DNA of 64,000 nt from Bradyrhizobium sp. Arg816 (GCF_029989365.1 NZ_JAPRAQ010000015.1:124001-188000), one strand, 5' to 3'. Counted from the stretch's first letter, positions 7,724 through 16,326 are shown. Notes: generated by a model not told the origin, from the letters alone. Numbers and translations: made by a program.

Positions 7724-9313
7724 GTGACGACAGCCCCCGATATCACCACGCCCCCAGCCGGCGCCGCGCGCCGTCCCCTCGTCATGGCCGTGCTCGTCAT
7801 CGCCGCGATGACGCTGCTGCGCATCATCTACGCCTCCGCGATCGAGCTGCGCACCGACGAGGCCTATTACTGGACCTGGTCGAAGGAGGGGGCGCTCAGC
7901 TTCCTCGATCATCCCCCCATGATCGCCTGGTTCATCCGTTTTGGCACCGCGATCTTCGGCGACACTCTGCTCGGCGTTCGCCTCAGTGGCATCGTCGCGA
8001 TGCTGGTGACGCAGCTGCTGCTCGCCGACATCGTCCGCCGCCTCACCCATGATGCGCGCGCCATCATGTTCGCGGTGCTGATGCCGGAGGCTGCGCTCTA
8101 TTACGGCCTGCTGATGGCCAAGGTCGCGCCGGACGTCGCCATGATCCCGTTCGCGGTGGCGATGATGTGGGCCCTGGTGCGGCTCGCGCAGGGCGGCGAC
8201 GGACGCTGGTGGCTGGCGGCGGGCCTGTTCGCCGGGCTGTCGATGCTGTCGAAATTCACCGCGATCATGTTCGCGCCGGCGGTCGCCGCGTTTCTGCTGG
8301 TGCCGGATTGGCGCTGGCGCTGGCTGCGCAGCCCTTACCCCTATCTCGCGGTGCTGATCGCGATTGCCGTGTTCTCGCCGGTGCTGATCTGGAACGCGCA
8401 GCACGACTGGGCCTCGTTCCGTTTCCAGGGCGTGCGGGCCACCGCCAATTACGGCATCTCGCTGCGCACGATCGGCGATTACATCGGCCTGCAATTCGGC
8501 CTGGTCGGCTTCGTCATGCTGCCGGTGGTGCTGTCAGGTCTCGTGATGACGGCGTGGCGCGGCTATCGCACGCGCGAGCCGGTTGCGATCCTGCTGTCGA
8601 CCGCGGTGCTGGTGCCGTTCCTCTATTTCTTGTTCAAGTCGACGACGCTCAGGGTCGGCGACACCTGGCCGATGTTCATGTGGCCGGTCGGCTTTGCCGC
8701 CGCTGCGGTCAACCTCGTCATGCTGTCGCACGAGCACTGGTCGGCGCGGATGATCCGGTCGAGCATCTTCTGGCTCAACACGGCGGTCGTCTCGGGGATC
8801 ACCTTCGTCGTCATCGTATTCCTGTACTATGTCGCCGCGCCCTGGAATCTCCTCGGCAAGATCGATCCGATCGGCGCCGAAGCCGGCTACGAGCAGGTAG
8901 CTGTGCGTACGCAGGCCGCGCTCGACGAGACCGGCGCGACCTGGATCGCAACCACGGACTATCGCACCTACGCGATGATGCGCTGGCTGTTCAGGGGACG
9001 CGTGCCCGTCATCGAGATCAACGAACGTGGCCGCTTCCAGGGGTTCCGCGATCCCGGCATGGATCGGATCAGCGGGCATGCGGGCATCTATGTCGGGCGA
9101 GAGCCGGACAATCGCGCACCGGTGTGGGGATCGATCCCGGCGAAGCGCGAGCAGCTCGGCCAGGTCGGACGTCGCTGGCGCGGCGTTCTGACGGACACGT
9201 ATGTGATTGAGAAGCTCACAGGCTGGACGCCGGAACTCTCGCCGCCAACGGATTCGCCGCTGTTTCAATGGCGCGTGCTGGCGGGGGAATTCGAGAAGCG
9301 TACGTTCGCCTAG
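7724..9313 (+). CDS. ArnT/PMT-like membrane glycosyltransferase
   Basis: This is an integral membrane glycosyltransferase of the dolichyl-phosphate-mannose mannosyltransferase / ArnT superfamily (GT-C fold), about 529 residues. After the first membrane helix comes the signature ELRTDEAYYWTWSKEG, where the acidic pair is the catalytic region of GT-C enzymes, then LDHPPMIAWFIRFGT. About ten hydrophobic segments follow, then a soluble C-terminal region. It would move a sugar from a polyprenyl-phosphate donor to a lipid or protein acceptor on the periplasmic face. An ATG at 7643 lies inside the palindromic repeat, so the GTG at 7724 (VTTAPDITTPPAG) is preferred, though its ribosome site is weak. 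The acceptor is unknown. Confidence 0.85.
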   Translation: MTTAPDITTPPAGAARRPLVMAVLVIAAMTLLRIIYASAIELRTDEAYYWTWSKEGALSFLDHPPMIAWFIRFGTAIFGDTLLGVRLSGIVAMLVTQLLLADIVRRLTHDARAIMFAVLMPEAALYYGLLMAKVAPDVAMIPFAVAMMWALVRLAQGGDGRWWLAAGLFAGLSMLSKFTAIMFAPAVAAFLLVPDWRWRWLRSPYPYLAVLIAIAVFSPVLIWNAQHDWASFRFQGVRATANYGISLRTIGDYIGLQFGLVGFVMLPVVLSGLVMTAWRGYRTREPVAILLSTAVLVPFLYFLFKSTTLRVGDTWPMFMWPVGFAAAAVNLVMLSHEHWSARMIRSSIFWLNTAVVSGITFVVIVFLYYVAAPWNLLGKIDPIGAEAGYEQVAVRTQAALDETGATWIATTDYRTYAMMRWLFRGRVPVIEINERGRFQGFRDPGMDRISGHAGIYVGREPDNRAPVWGSIPAKREQLGQVGRRWRGVLTDTYVIEKLTGWTPELSPPTDSPLFQWRVLAGEFEKRTFA

Positions 9314-9566
9314 CGAGGCACCGTTCTTCCTTTCTCCCCTTTGTCCCAGATGCCAACGAGGCCACGCGTTGAAGCGGCTTGGCGTGGCATGATAACAACA
9401 TGCAAACAGAAATCTGAGCTGATCGCTTAGCTGCAACCAGCATTTTTTCCGACATTCACAGGTCGCCATCCCAGATTACCACCCGCTCAAGCATCTAAGC
9501 CACTAAGCTGGAGCAGTCGTGACGAAACATATTTGCTCTAATTGATATTATCTGCGGGGATGAGAC
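9314..9566. other. intergenic region without a recognisable gene
   Basis: About 250 bp follow the glycosyltransferase. A possible stem, GCCACGC (9361-9367) with GCGTGGC (9382-9388), could end its transcript, but it has no U tract. The last 40 bp are AT-rich and probably hold the promoter of the next small gene, whose ATG follows GGGGATGAGA. Confidence 0.4.
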
Positions 9567-9809
9567 ATGTTTGATGTCTATCGCAATGGCAAGCGGGACT
9601 TCCTTGTCGTCAGCAATGGCTCTCCGATGCCCGTGCTCTACTCTTCCAATAAATGGCGCAAGAGCAGAGGGAGAGTTCTCAAGGTCAGCGACGAGATCAG
9701 GGCAGCCGTTCAGGAGCGAGGTTATTATCTTCGCAGCGCGCGAGTGACGAAGAAGGACCTGATCCACGCCGGGCGCAGCGTTGTCGATACGACACCGGGC
9801 AATCTCTAA
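9567..9809 (+). CDS. small hypothetical protein
   Basis: This 80-residue basic protein begins MFDVYRNGKRDFLVVSNG and ends SVVDTTPGNL. The ATG has GGGGATGAGA just upstream. It has no signal peptide or membrane segment, many Lys/Arg residues and no motif I can tie to a function. Its composition suggests a small cytoplasmic, perhaps nucleic-acid-associated, protein. It converges on a run of three minus-strand small genes. Confidence 0.6.
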   Translation: MFDVYRNGKRDFLVVSNGSPMPVLYSSNKWRKSRGRVLKVSDEIRAAVQERGYYLRSARVTKKDLIHAGRSVVDTTPGNL

Positions 9810-9821
9810 ACATCCCGCCGA

Positions 9822-10025
9822 CTAGGCCGCCAACCGCGCCAGCCCGGCCTCAATCACGACGATGTCGTCCTCGATCTGTCGGATCGTACTCGTGCAGTCG
9901 ATCCCGGTACATGCATCGAGATCTGCGATAAGTTTGCGGCGCTGTGTCCGAAGCTCATCAAGAGCTGTTTGGTCCCTGAGGGAAACGTAGCCCTCCACGA
10001 TCAGCTCAATTGCACCTGCCCGCAT
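9822..10025 (-). CDS. small helical hypothetical protein
   Basis: This 67-residue acidic protein begins MRAGAIELIVEGYVSL and is predicted to be mostly helical, with the stretch LDELRTQRRKLIADLDACTG. A TTG four codons upstream is possible, but the ATG at 10025 has GGGG about 9 nt ahead. It is the last of three consecutive minus-strand small genes (10473, 10311, 10025). It resembles short conserved hypothetical proteins of Bradyrhizobium; no function can be assigned. Confidence 0.6.
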   Translation of the reverse strand: MRAGAIELIVEGYVSLRDQTALDELRTQRRKLIADLDACTGIDCTSTIRQIEDDIVVIEAGLARLAA

Positions 10026-10104
10026 CAAAATCCCCAAGCCTTGTTAGTCCTGTCAGGGCATTCCCGACCAGGCGAGGATCGAGCGTGCCAATTGGTTACG
10101 CGGC

Positions 10105-10311
10105 TCAATCCCGCGCACTGAGTTCTTCCAGAACAACGCGCCTCCGCAACGCGTGCGCAGCAGCCGTCAGATGAGACCCCGCGATCAGCCCGAGCCGCTT
10201 CAATCTTGCGAGAGCGACGGGGTCACACAGCTCGATGGAGAGCCCGGCTCCCAATATCGCAATGGCGCGTTGCTCCTCCGCATCGAGATCAGTCCATGGG
10301 ATGCCCTTCAT
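10105..10311 (-). CDS. small hypothetical protein
   Basis: This 68-residue protein begins MKGIPWTDLDAEEQRAIAIL and contains LCDPVALARLKRLGLI. The pattern of an N-terminal acidic helix followed by a LARLKRLGLI helix resembles small winged-helix-like proteins that recur in Bradyrhizobium genomes. The ATG at 10311 has GAGG about 8 nt upstream; a TTG at 10323 is less likely. It is the middle gene of a three-gene minus-strand row. Confidence 0.65.
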   Translation of the reverse strand: MKGIPWTDLDAEEQRAIAILGAGLSIELCDPVALARLKRLGLIAGSHLTAAAHALRRRVVLEELSARD

Positions 10312-10338
10312 CACCGGCCTCAAATCGTCCAGTGCACC

Positions 10339-10473
10339 TCAAAATCCAAACGCGCGCCTGATTTGCCGCAGCATATCCGCGGCCGCGTCGGTGTACCGAC
10401 CGTTGGTTAGGTATCGATCCAGTTGCAATGTGCTGATCAGCGCCACAAGCGCTGCCGTTAAGCCCTTAAACAT
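10339..10473 (-). CDS. very small (44-residue) conserved-type protein
   Basis: This 44-codon gene begins MFKGLTAALVALISTLQLDR and ends MLRQIRRAFGF. It has a strong AGGAGAGG ribosome site 6-8 nt before the ATG. The first half is hydrophobic (a short membrane or signal-like helix); the second half has the YLTNGRYTDAAADMLRQI pattern that I recall from tiny conserved rhizobial proteins. It heads the three-gene minus-strand row and is easy to miss because of its size. Function unknown. Confidence 0.7.
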   Translation of the reverse strand: MFKGLTAALVALISTLQLDRYLTNGRYTDAAADMLRQIRRAFGF

Positions 10474-10885
10474 TGGGCCTCTCCTGAAAGAGACCGCCAA
10501 CCGGGCGTGTCGAAATATTGAGCCGTTCTCAGAATGCGCGCCGCAAATGGCGGCCTAATATCCAAATGGTGACATTGACTGGTAACCAGTTTCTTAATGA
10601 GTTGATGCGCCGTGGTATGAGGCGAAGGCGCTGGCACGAGCGTTGCCGGATTCCGTGCTGCGACGCGTGAACCGATCAGCGGATATGCGCGGTCACGTCT
10701 GATGTCGGCTAGAGAACAGGCATGGCAGTGACCCGTACCGCCGTTCTGCTAAGGGCCAGGATCTGCCATTGCTTCCGGTACAATCGTATGCGCCAAAAAC
10801 CGATAGCAGCTCTTGTAAGCATTTTAAGAAACTATTGAATGTTGGCCATAATACTCGATGCATATTGAATATTTTAAGGACAATG
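10474..10885. other. intergenic region without a convincing gene
   Basis: About 410 bp lie between two divergent small genes. A frame of about 34 codons on the plus strand (10566-10670) has no ribosome site and an odd arginine-rich translation, so I do not call it. A small palindrome, ACTGGT-A-ACCAGT, lies near 10577-10589. Promoters for both flanking genes must lie here. Confidence 0.4.
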
Positions 10886-11197
10886 ATGTCCGGCATCATT
10901 AATTTCCCTCGTCCCGCGCCGCATGCTGCCATCGTCCGGCTAGATGGACTCACAAATGTGCTGTCCGAGTTGGATGGAGAGAACCTTCGCACCCAAGATG
11001 ACATGCGTCACGCACTATGGGTGCTCGACCTTGCCAACAAGTGCGTTCGGATCATTCTCCGCGATTTCGCAGATGATCCGAACATCCGTCAGCTTGCTCG
11101 GCACGCGGAAGAGCTGACCGCTTCGGTGGAGGAAGCCCGTTACATGGTTCAGGACCGGGGCAACAAATACCTAACGCTGCGCCGTTCCCGGCGGTGA
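10886..11197 (+). CDS. hypothetical protein, helical
   Basis: This 103-residue protein begins MSGIINFPRPAPHAAIVRLD and contains the helical stretch MRHALWVLDLANKCVRIILR. The frame is open further upstream, but AAGGA just before two adjacent ATGs (10883 and 10886) favours the start used here. It has no signal peptide, and the C-terminus is basic (LTLRRSRR). I do not recognise a family. It opens a run of three plus-strand small genes that includes a PilZ protein. Confidence 0.6.
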   Translation: MSGIINFPRPAPHAAIVRLDGLTNVLSELDGENLRTQDDMRHALWVLDLANKCVRIILRDFADDPNIRQLARHAEELTASVEEARYMVQDRGNKYLTLRRSRR

Positions 11198-11248
11198 CGC
11201 CGACCTGGTTGGAAGATGATCTAACACGAGGTTGAAAGGGCCCGGGAC

Positions 11249-11461
11249 ATGAGGCTTGTCGCAACCCATCGGTATTCTTTTCTCGATGTCCAGACTCTGA
11301 CTGAGCGTCAGGCGCGTGACACGCTATTTCGATACGGCGACAATTCCTTTCTGTTGCACATGACTTCCGGCGAAGGGGAGGACGACCAGCTTTTCTGGTT
11401 GGATAGCCGTGCGGCACTGCTCTGGATAAATCAAAGCGCCGAGGAGTTCGCATCATTTTAA
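11249..11461 (+). CDS. small hypothetical protein
   Basis: This 70-residue protein begins MRLVATHRYSFLDVQTLTER. It has an acidic middle (GEGEDDQLFWLDSRAALLWI) and no signal peptide. It sits 51 bp after the previous small gene and 25 bp before the PilZ gene, suggesting co-transcription. I recognise no domain. Confidence 0.6.
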   Translation: MRLVATHRYSFLDVQTLTERQARDTLFRYGDNSFLLHMTSGEGEDDQLFWLDSRAALLWINQSAEEFASF

Positions 11462-11486
11462 GGGGATGAATAGGAGCCTGCAGCCC

Positions 11487-11729
11487 ATGGTAGAGACCCG
11501 GCGTGCACCACGGTTCCGAGTGGCAATGCCAGCCCAGATCGAGTGTAGGCGCGACAAAATCCCTTGCGTGATCCGCAATATCTCGACGTCAGGTGCAGCG
11601 CTGCAACTTCAGGAATCGACTGACCGAATACCTGTCGCCTTCGCATTGATCATATCAGACTCTGCTCTGAAGTTGCCCTGTCGCGTGGTCTGGCGGGCCC
11701 CCTTCAGAATCGGCGTGACGTTCGTTTGA
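11487..11729 (+). CDS. PilZ-domain protein (putative c-di-GMP receptor)
   Basis: This is an 80-residue stand-alone PilZ domain. The c-di-GMP-binding signature is present: the arginine cluster RRAPRFRV near the N-terminus (RxxxR type) and a NISTSGA segment matching the (D/N)xSxxG motif about 30 residues later. The C-terminus (CRVVWRAPFRIGVTFV) fits the closing strands of the barrel. An ATG at 11466 is in frame but overlaps its own ribosome-site candidate. The ATG at 11487 has AGGAG 10 nt ahead and places the Arg motif at the protein start, as is usual. It probably links c-di-GMP levels to surface or motility behaviour. Confidence 0.8.
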   Translation: MVETRRAPRFRVAMPAQIECRRDKIPCVIRNISTSGAALQLQESTDRIPVAFALIISDSALKLPCRVVWRAPFRIGVTFV

Positions 11730-11924
11730 AGGTTGTTCGGGCTTTGACGGCAGGTAATTTGGCGCTCAATTACCACTAGGGGATCGTGTCAACCGGCGTC
11801 CAAGTTCGCGCGCCGAAGCCGCCGTACCGCTGAGCCTCGTGGTTGCAGGCACCCTCGTAAATTTCCGAAGTGTTGGCAATTAGGCGCGCCGGTCAAGTGA
11901 TCGGCAGGTCTGGAGCGCCGCGCT

Positions 11925-12071
11925 ATGAAAGCACCGAAGCCAAAGCAATGGGCCGAGCAGGAAGTCCGACGTTTGGTCAGGCTCGCCCGGCGGGGCGTTG
12001 GCGTATCGAAGATAGCCGCCGAACTGGGCCGCCATGCCGGCTCGGTGCGGCGAATGGCGCGAATAGCGCCG
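11925..12071 (+). pseudogene. 5' fragment of a small helix-turn-helix-like protein gene
   Basis: From the ATG at 11925 the first ~46 codons (MKAPKPKQWAEQEVRRLVRL ... AAELGRHAGSVRRMARIAP) look like a small DNA-binding protein, with a lysine-rich start and a helix-turn-helix-like SKIAAELGRHAGSVRRMA segment. Similar 50-70-residue proteins are common in Bradyrhizobium. Here the frame does not stop but runs on through the antisense strand of the ycjF-like gene for hundreds of codons, which is not credible protein. The simplest reading is a gene whose 3' end was lost next to ycjF. Confidence 0.4.
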
Positions 12072-13097
12072 CTACTCGTCGTCCTTTTTCCGCAACAGAT
12101 CCGTTGCGAGATCAGAGAGCTTTGGCGGCGGCAGCGCCGCGAACGGCAGCGGGCGCGTCACGTCGATCGCGGCCAGGCCCAGCCGTGCGGTCAGCAATCC
12201 GTTCAGCACGCCTTCGCCGAGCCGCTGCGACAGCTTTGCCGCGATCCCATGGCCGAGCATCTGCTGCACCAGGCTGTCGCTCGCGGCCATGCCGCCGGTG
12301 ATGGCGAGATGGGCGATCACGTGGCGGAGCAGGCGGATCATGCCGAGCGCGCCGGGGCGGCCGCCATAGAGAAAAGCGAGCTGACGGATCAGGCGCAACG
12401 CGGCCACGAACACGAACAACACGTCGATCGCCGCGCGCGGCGAAACGGCGGTCACGATCGAGACCTTTTGCGCGGCCGACGACACCAGCCGCCGCGCTTC
12501 CGCGTCCAGTGGCGACATCAATTCGCGCTCGGCAAGCCGGATCATGTCGGCGCCGTCGATGATCTCGCCGGCGTGGCTCTCCAGCGTGGCGCGGGCGCGC
12601 GCAAGCTGCGGGTTCTGGTGCGCGATCTTGAGCAGGTCCTGCACGATGACGCGGCTCTCCTTGCGGTCGTCACTGGCAAGGACCGCGGCAGCGCGCGCAT
12701 GCAGCTTCTCGATGGTGGCGAGGCGCGCCAGCCCGAATGCCTCGCGCCCGATCACCACCGCGAGCGCGAGCGCGGTGACGAAGGCGAAGGCAAGGCCGAC
12801 GAAGCCGAGGCTTTCGCTGCGCGCAAACAAATCCTCGATCAGACGGACCACGCCGAGCCCGGTGCCGAGCAGCGTCAGCCCGCCGAGTCCGGACCAGAAC
12901 AGCGTGCCCCAGGGAAAGCCGCGACGCGCCGGGAGCGCGGCCTCGATCGGCACCGGCAATGCCTGCGGATCGTGCTCGGGCGTGATCTGGATCGTGGTGC
13001 GGCCAAGCCGCGCCGCTTCGTCGGCTTCGGTGACGACGACGCCGGGATCGTCGAGCCGGAACGTCGCCGGCCGCCGCGGCTTGGATCGATCGTTCAT
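12072..13097 (-). CDS. YcjF-like inner membrane protein (TIGR01620 / DUF697)
   Basis: This 341-residue membrane protein belongs to the YcjF family. After a proline-rich cytosolic N-terminus come two adjacent membrane helices (about residues 65-115, LFWSGLGGLTLLGTGLGVV and FVGLAFAFVTALALAVVIG). A long helical domain and the DUF697-type C-terminal region (AAIDVLFVFVAALRLIRQLA) follow. Its ATG overlaps the end of the ycjX-like gene by 4 nt, giving coupled translation. YcjX and YcjF are paired across proteobacteria and are linked to envelope stress; the biochemical role is unknown. Confidence 0.88.
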   Translation of the reverse strand: MNDRSKPRRPATFRLDDPGVVVTEADEAARLGRTTIQITPEHDPQALPVPIEAALPARRGFPWGTLFWSGLGGLTLLGTGLGVVRLIEDLFARSESLGFVGLAFAFVTALALAVVIGREAFGLARLATIEKLHARAAAVLASDDRKESRVIVQDLLKIAHQNPQLARARATLESHAGEIIDGADMIRLAERELMSPLDAEARRLVSSAAQKVSIVTAVSPRAAIDVLFVFVAALRLIRQLAFLYGGRPGALGMIRLLRHVIAHLAITGGMAASDSLVQQMLGHGIAAKLSQRLGEGVLNGLLTARLGLAAIDVTRPLPFAALPPPKLSDLATDLLRKKDDE

Positions 13098-14563
13098 GAC
13101 AGCTTGTCTCCGATCAGGAACTGCAGGGCACGGTCGAGGCGGATGTGTGGCAGCGCCGGCTCGTCATTGCCCTCGCGTTCGAGTTTTGGCGGACGGAAGC
13201 GCAGGAAGCGAAAATCGCTTTTCTCGGCGGCCTCGGTCGCGAGGCCGCGGAATGCGTCGGTGCCGTTGAACAGCGGCTCGGGGTCCAGCGGCAGGTCACC
13301 CGGAAAGGTCGCAACCTCCGTGTTGCCGTCGAAGAACTCGCCGCCTGCGCTTTCGCCGGCCGCCGGCGTTCCCAGGATCGACGGCAATTTGTCGCGGCCA
13401 TGCGCGACCTGCGCCTCGCGCGTGGCGCGAACGGCGGCGAGCGCCACCACGTCGATCTCCGCGCCGGTATCTTCCGCGCGCACCACCGCGCGGGTGACGG
13501 CGCGGCGCAGCACCGCCTCGAGCCGGTCGTGACTGGAATGATGCAGATGGTCGGCCTTGGTCGCCGCGAACAGGATGCGGTCGATACGCGGCCGGAACAG
13601 GCTGGAGAGGAAGGTGCTGCGGCCGATGCGGAAGCAGTCGAGAATTCCGGCAAGCGCGGCTTCGAGATCGTGCAACGCTTCGGGGCCGGAGTTGAACGCG
13701 GCGAGCGCATCGGCCAGCACGATTTGGCGATCGAGCCGGGCAAAATGATCATGGAAGAACGGCCGCACCACGACGTCCTTGTAGGCCTCGAAGCGGCGGA
13801 CCATCATCGCCCACAGCGATCCCTCGGGCGCCTGGCCGCCAACGGGCACGTCGAGCGGTGCAAAGGTCAGCGCCGGCGTGTCGGCGAGATTGCCGGGCAT
13901 CAGGAAGCGGCCGGGCGGCAGCAGACTCATCGCGAAGCGCTCGTCGCGGCAGGCGCGCAAATAGCCGGTGAAGAGCTTTGCCGCCGTCAGCGTCGCCTGC
14001 TCGTCCTCGCGCGCCTCTCCCTTGAGCGTTGCGAGATGCGCGTGCCAATCCGCCGCAAGATGCGCGCGCGGCGCCTCGCGCGACAGCGCGAGGCTTTCGG
14101 TCGACCATTGCTCATAGGTCTTCTGGAGCAGCGGCAGGTCGAGCAACCATTCGCCGGGATAATCGACGATGTCGAGCGTCAATGTGCGGTCGGCGCCGTT
14201 CTGGCGCTGATAGTCGATGACGAGCCTGAGTTCGCTGATGTCGACGGTCGAGTTCGGCCAGCGCCGCTCCTCGAGCAGCGCGCGCAAATGGTTCTCATAG
14301 GCAAAGCGCGGCACGGCGTCGTCCGGCTGCGGCGCCAGATGCGCCCGCGCGATCCGGCCCGAGGCATAGGCCTCGAACACCGGAAAGCGGCCGCCGCGGG
14401 TGAGGCCGTGGATCAGCGCCGTGATGAATACGGTCTTACCGGCCCGTGACAGGCCGGTGACCCCGAGCCGCACCGTCGGGTTGAAGAAGTGCTCGCCATA
14501 GTCGATCAGCGCCCTGGCCGACAGGCGCGCTTCTTCGACCATATCCTGGAAACTGAATGCCAT
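13094..14563 (-). CDS. YcjX-like P-loop NTPase (DUF463)
   Basis: This 489-residue protein has a Walker A motif, GLSRAGKT, at residues 37-44 and the YcjX-typical segments RFPVFEAYASGRI and LDIVDYPGEWLLDLPLL (the DYPG acts as a G3-like motif). RILFAATKADHLH supplies a (T/N)KxD-like base-specificity motif. It is therefore a GTPase-like protein of the DUF463 family. It is translationally coupled to the downstream ycjF-like gene, and the two probably form a membrane-associated GTPase unit in the stress response. It is divergent from the hemolysin III gene. Confidence 0.9.
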   Translation of the reverse strand: MAFSFQDMVEEARLSARALIDYGEHFFNPTVRLGVTGLSRAGKTVFITALIHGLTRGGRFPVFEAYASGRIARAHLAPQPDDAVPRFAYENHLRALLEERRWPNSTVDISELRLVIDYQRQNGADRTLTLDIVDYPGEWLLDLPLLQKTYEQWSTESLALSREAPRAHLAADWHAHLATLKGEAREDEQATLTAAKLFTGYLRACRDERFAMSLLPPGRFLMPGNLADTPALTFAPLDVPVGGQAPEGSLWAMMVRRFEAYKDVVVRPFFHDHFARLDRQIVLADALAAFNSGPEALHDLEAALAGILDCFRIGRSTFLSSLFRPRIDRILFAATKADHLHHSSHDRLEAVLRRAVTRAVVRAEDTGAEIDVVALAAVRATREAQVAHGRDKLPSILGTPAAGESAGGEFFDGNTEVATFPGDLPLDPEPLFNGTDAFRGLATEAAEKSDFRFLRFRPPKLEREGNDEPALPHIRLDRALQFLIGDKLS

Positions 14564-14742
14564 ATGAACGTGATTGATCTCGGGCGGGCGGAACAGTGAA
14601 GCCGTTCACAAAAGTGGCAATTGCGTAGGGAAAATCAAGCTTCATACTTCCACCGCCTTTGTCGGCAAATCAGCCGTTTGAACGATGCGCCGATCGCGAA
14701 AGACCCTACAAGAGGGCATTGTCTTAGCCTTTGCGGATTGCC

Positions 14743-15438
14743 ATGACCGTCTTCCAGCTGAAACAGCTCGCATCCAGCTCCGTCCACGCCGCGGCCGACG
14801 CGGTCGGCTGGAACTACGACCGTGCCGAATTGATCGCGGACGGCGTGATCCACGCGATCGGCGTGTTCTGCGGCATCGTCGCCGCCACGGTCCTGGTGGT
14901 GCTGACGGCGGTTTATGCCGACGCCACCAACATCGTCGGGGTCTCGATCTATGTCGCCGGCCTGGTCTCGATGCTGGTGCTGTCGGCGACCTATAATCTC
15001 TGGCCGGTCTCGCCGGCCAAATGGCTGCTGCGGCGGTTCGACCATTGCGCGATCTATCTGCTGATCGCGGCGACCTATACGCCGTTCATCCTCGAGGTGA
15101 GGGACAGCGTGTTCGCGCTGGTGCTGCTCGGCGGCGTCTGGTGCGTCGCGATCCTCGGTATCGTGCTGAAACTTCTCTACCCCGGCCGGTTCGACCGCGT
15201 CGCGGTCGGAATCTATCTCGCGATGGGCTGGAGCGGCGTGATGGTCTACGACGCCGTGGTCAAGGCGCTGCCTGCGCTGGTGCTGGGCTTCATCCTTGCG
15301 GGCGGCCTGCTCTACAGCTTTGGCGTGATCTTCCATGCCTGGCGGCGGCTGCGCTTCCAGAATGCGATCTGGCACGGCTTTGTCTTGGCCGGCGCGGCGT
15401 GCCATTATACCGCGGTGCTCGACCTCGTGTTGAGCTGA
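14743..15438 (+). CDS. hemolysin III family (PAQR/YqfA-like) membrane protein
   Basis: This 231-residue protein has seven hydrophobic segments and the family pattern: YDRAELIADGVIHAIGVFCG near the N-terminus, LSATYNLWP, FDHCAIYLLIAATYTPF and a C-terminal FQNAIWHGFVLAGAACHYTA. The conserved Ser/Asp/His residues of these segments form the zinc site of PAQR-type hydrolases. Bacterial members are often labelled hemolysin III, though few are shown to be toxins. A TTG at 14731 is in frame; the ATG at 14743 is preferred. Confidence 0.9.
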   Translation: MTVFQLKQLASSSVHAAADAVGWNYDRAELIADGVIHAIGVFCGIVAATVLVVLTAVYADATNIVGVSIYVAGLVSMLVLSATYNLWPVSPAKWLLRRFDHCAIYLLIAATYTPFILEVRDSVFALVLLGGVWCVAILGIVLKLLYPGRFDRVAVGIYLAMGWSGVMVYDAVVKALPALVLGFILAGGLLYSFGVIFHAWRRLRFQNAIWHGFVLAGAACHYTAVLDLVLS

Positions 15439-15531
15439 GCAAGATCCGCGAAGCGGAATAAGCAAAGCGGTATAAGATAGCGAAGCGCTATCCGAAAAGA
15501 GAAGCGCTATAAGACAAAGAGGAGACGTCGC
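15439..15531. repeat. degenerate GAAGCG(C/G)TAT iterations
   Basis: The spacer between the hemolysin III gene and the short-chain dehydrogenase carries four loose copies of an AAGCGxTATAAGA-like unit (GCGAAGCGGAATAA, CAAAGCGGTATAAGA, GCGAAGCGCTATCC, GAAGCGCTATAAGA) between about 15448 and 15514, just before the AAGAGGAGA ribosome site. Neighbouring copies can pair into small stems. It may be a decayed iterated element or a leader feature. Confidence 0.5.
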
Positions 15532-16326
15532 ATGCAGGTGACCGGCAAGGTCGTGGTCGTCACGGGCGGCGCAAACGGCATCGGCAAGGCGCTGTGCGAG
15601 ACCTTCCACAAGGCGGGTGCCGCCAAGGTCGTCGTCGCGGACATGGACGCCGCCAATGCAAGAGCCGTCGCCGCCACGGTGGAAGGCGCGGCCTTCAGAT
15701 GCGACGTCGCGCAGGAAAAAGAGATCGCCCACGTCATCGAGGAGACTGAACGGCAGTTCGGGCCGATCGAACTGTTCTGCTCCAATGCCGGCATCGGCGG
15801 CGGCTTCGATCCGATGTCGGTCAATGCCGGCGGCGCCTCCGACGAGCCGTGGCAGCGGAGCTGGGCGATCCATGTCATGGCCCATGTCTATGCGGCGCGG
15901 TATCTCATTCCCCGCATGAAGGCGCGCGGCGGCGGATATTTTCTCAATACGATCTCGGCCGCGGGCCTGCTGTCGCAGGTCGGAAGCCCCGCTTACTCCA
16001 CGACCAAGCACGCCGCGGTGGGTTTTGCCGAGAATCTCGCCATCTCGCACAAGGCGGACAATATCAAGGTCTCGATCCTCTGCCCGCAGGGCGTCGACAC
16101 CAACATGCTTCGCTCGATCCCGAAGGGCCCGCAATCCGGCGACGGCGATCTCACGCCGGAGCAGGTCGCGAAAGACGTGCTCGCCGGCCTCGCGCAGGAG
16201 ACATTCCTGATCCTGCCGCACCCCCAGGTGCTCGGCTACATGCGCAAGAAGACCGAGAATTACGACCGCTGGATCGGCGGCATGGCCAAGATCCAGGCCA
16301 AGATGCGCGAGGAGTTCGGGAAGTAG
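15532..16326 (+). CDS. short-chain dehydrogenase/reductase
   Basis: This 264-residue classical SDR has the NAD(P)-binding TGGANGIG at residues 11-18, NAG at 85-87, and catalytic Ser142, Tyr155 and Lys159 (YSTTK). Asp37 at the end of strand 2 (VVVADMD) suggests a preference for NAD over NADP. The substrate cannot be read from sequence. It lies at the edge of a putative catabolic block with a MarR regulator and a second SDR, so an aromatic or short-chain alcohol/ketone substrate is possible. GAGGAGA precedes the ATG. Confidence 0.88.
   Translation: MQVTGKVVVVTGGANGIGKALCETFHKAGAAKVVVADMDAANARAVAATVEGAAFRCDVAQEKEIAHVIEETERQFGPIELFCSNAGIGGGFDPMSVNAGGASDEPWQRSWAIHVMAHVYAARYLIPRMKARGGGYFLNTISAAGLLSQVGSPAYSTTKHAAVGFAENLAISHKADNIKVSILCPQGVDTNMLRSIPKGPQSGDGDLTPEQVAKDVLAGLAQETFLILPHPQVLGYMRKKTENYDRWIGGMAKIQAKMREEFGK

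Noticed and set aside
10566..10670. Plus-strand frame of 34 codons
   Set aside because: No ribosome site and an arginine-rich tail without any family resemblance.
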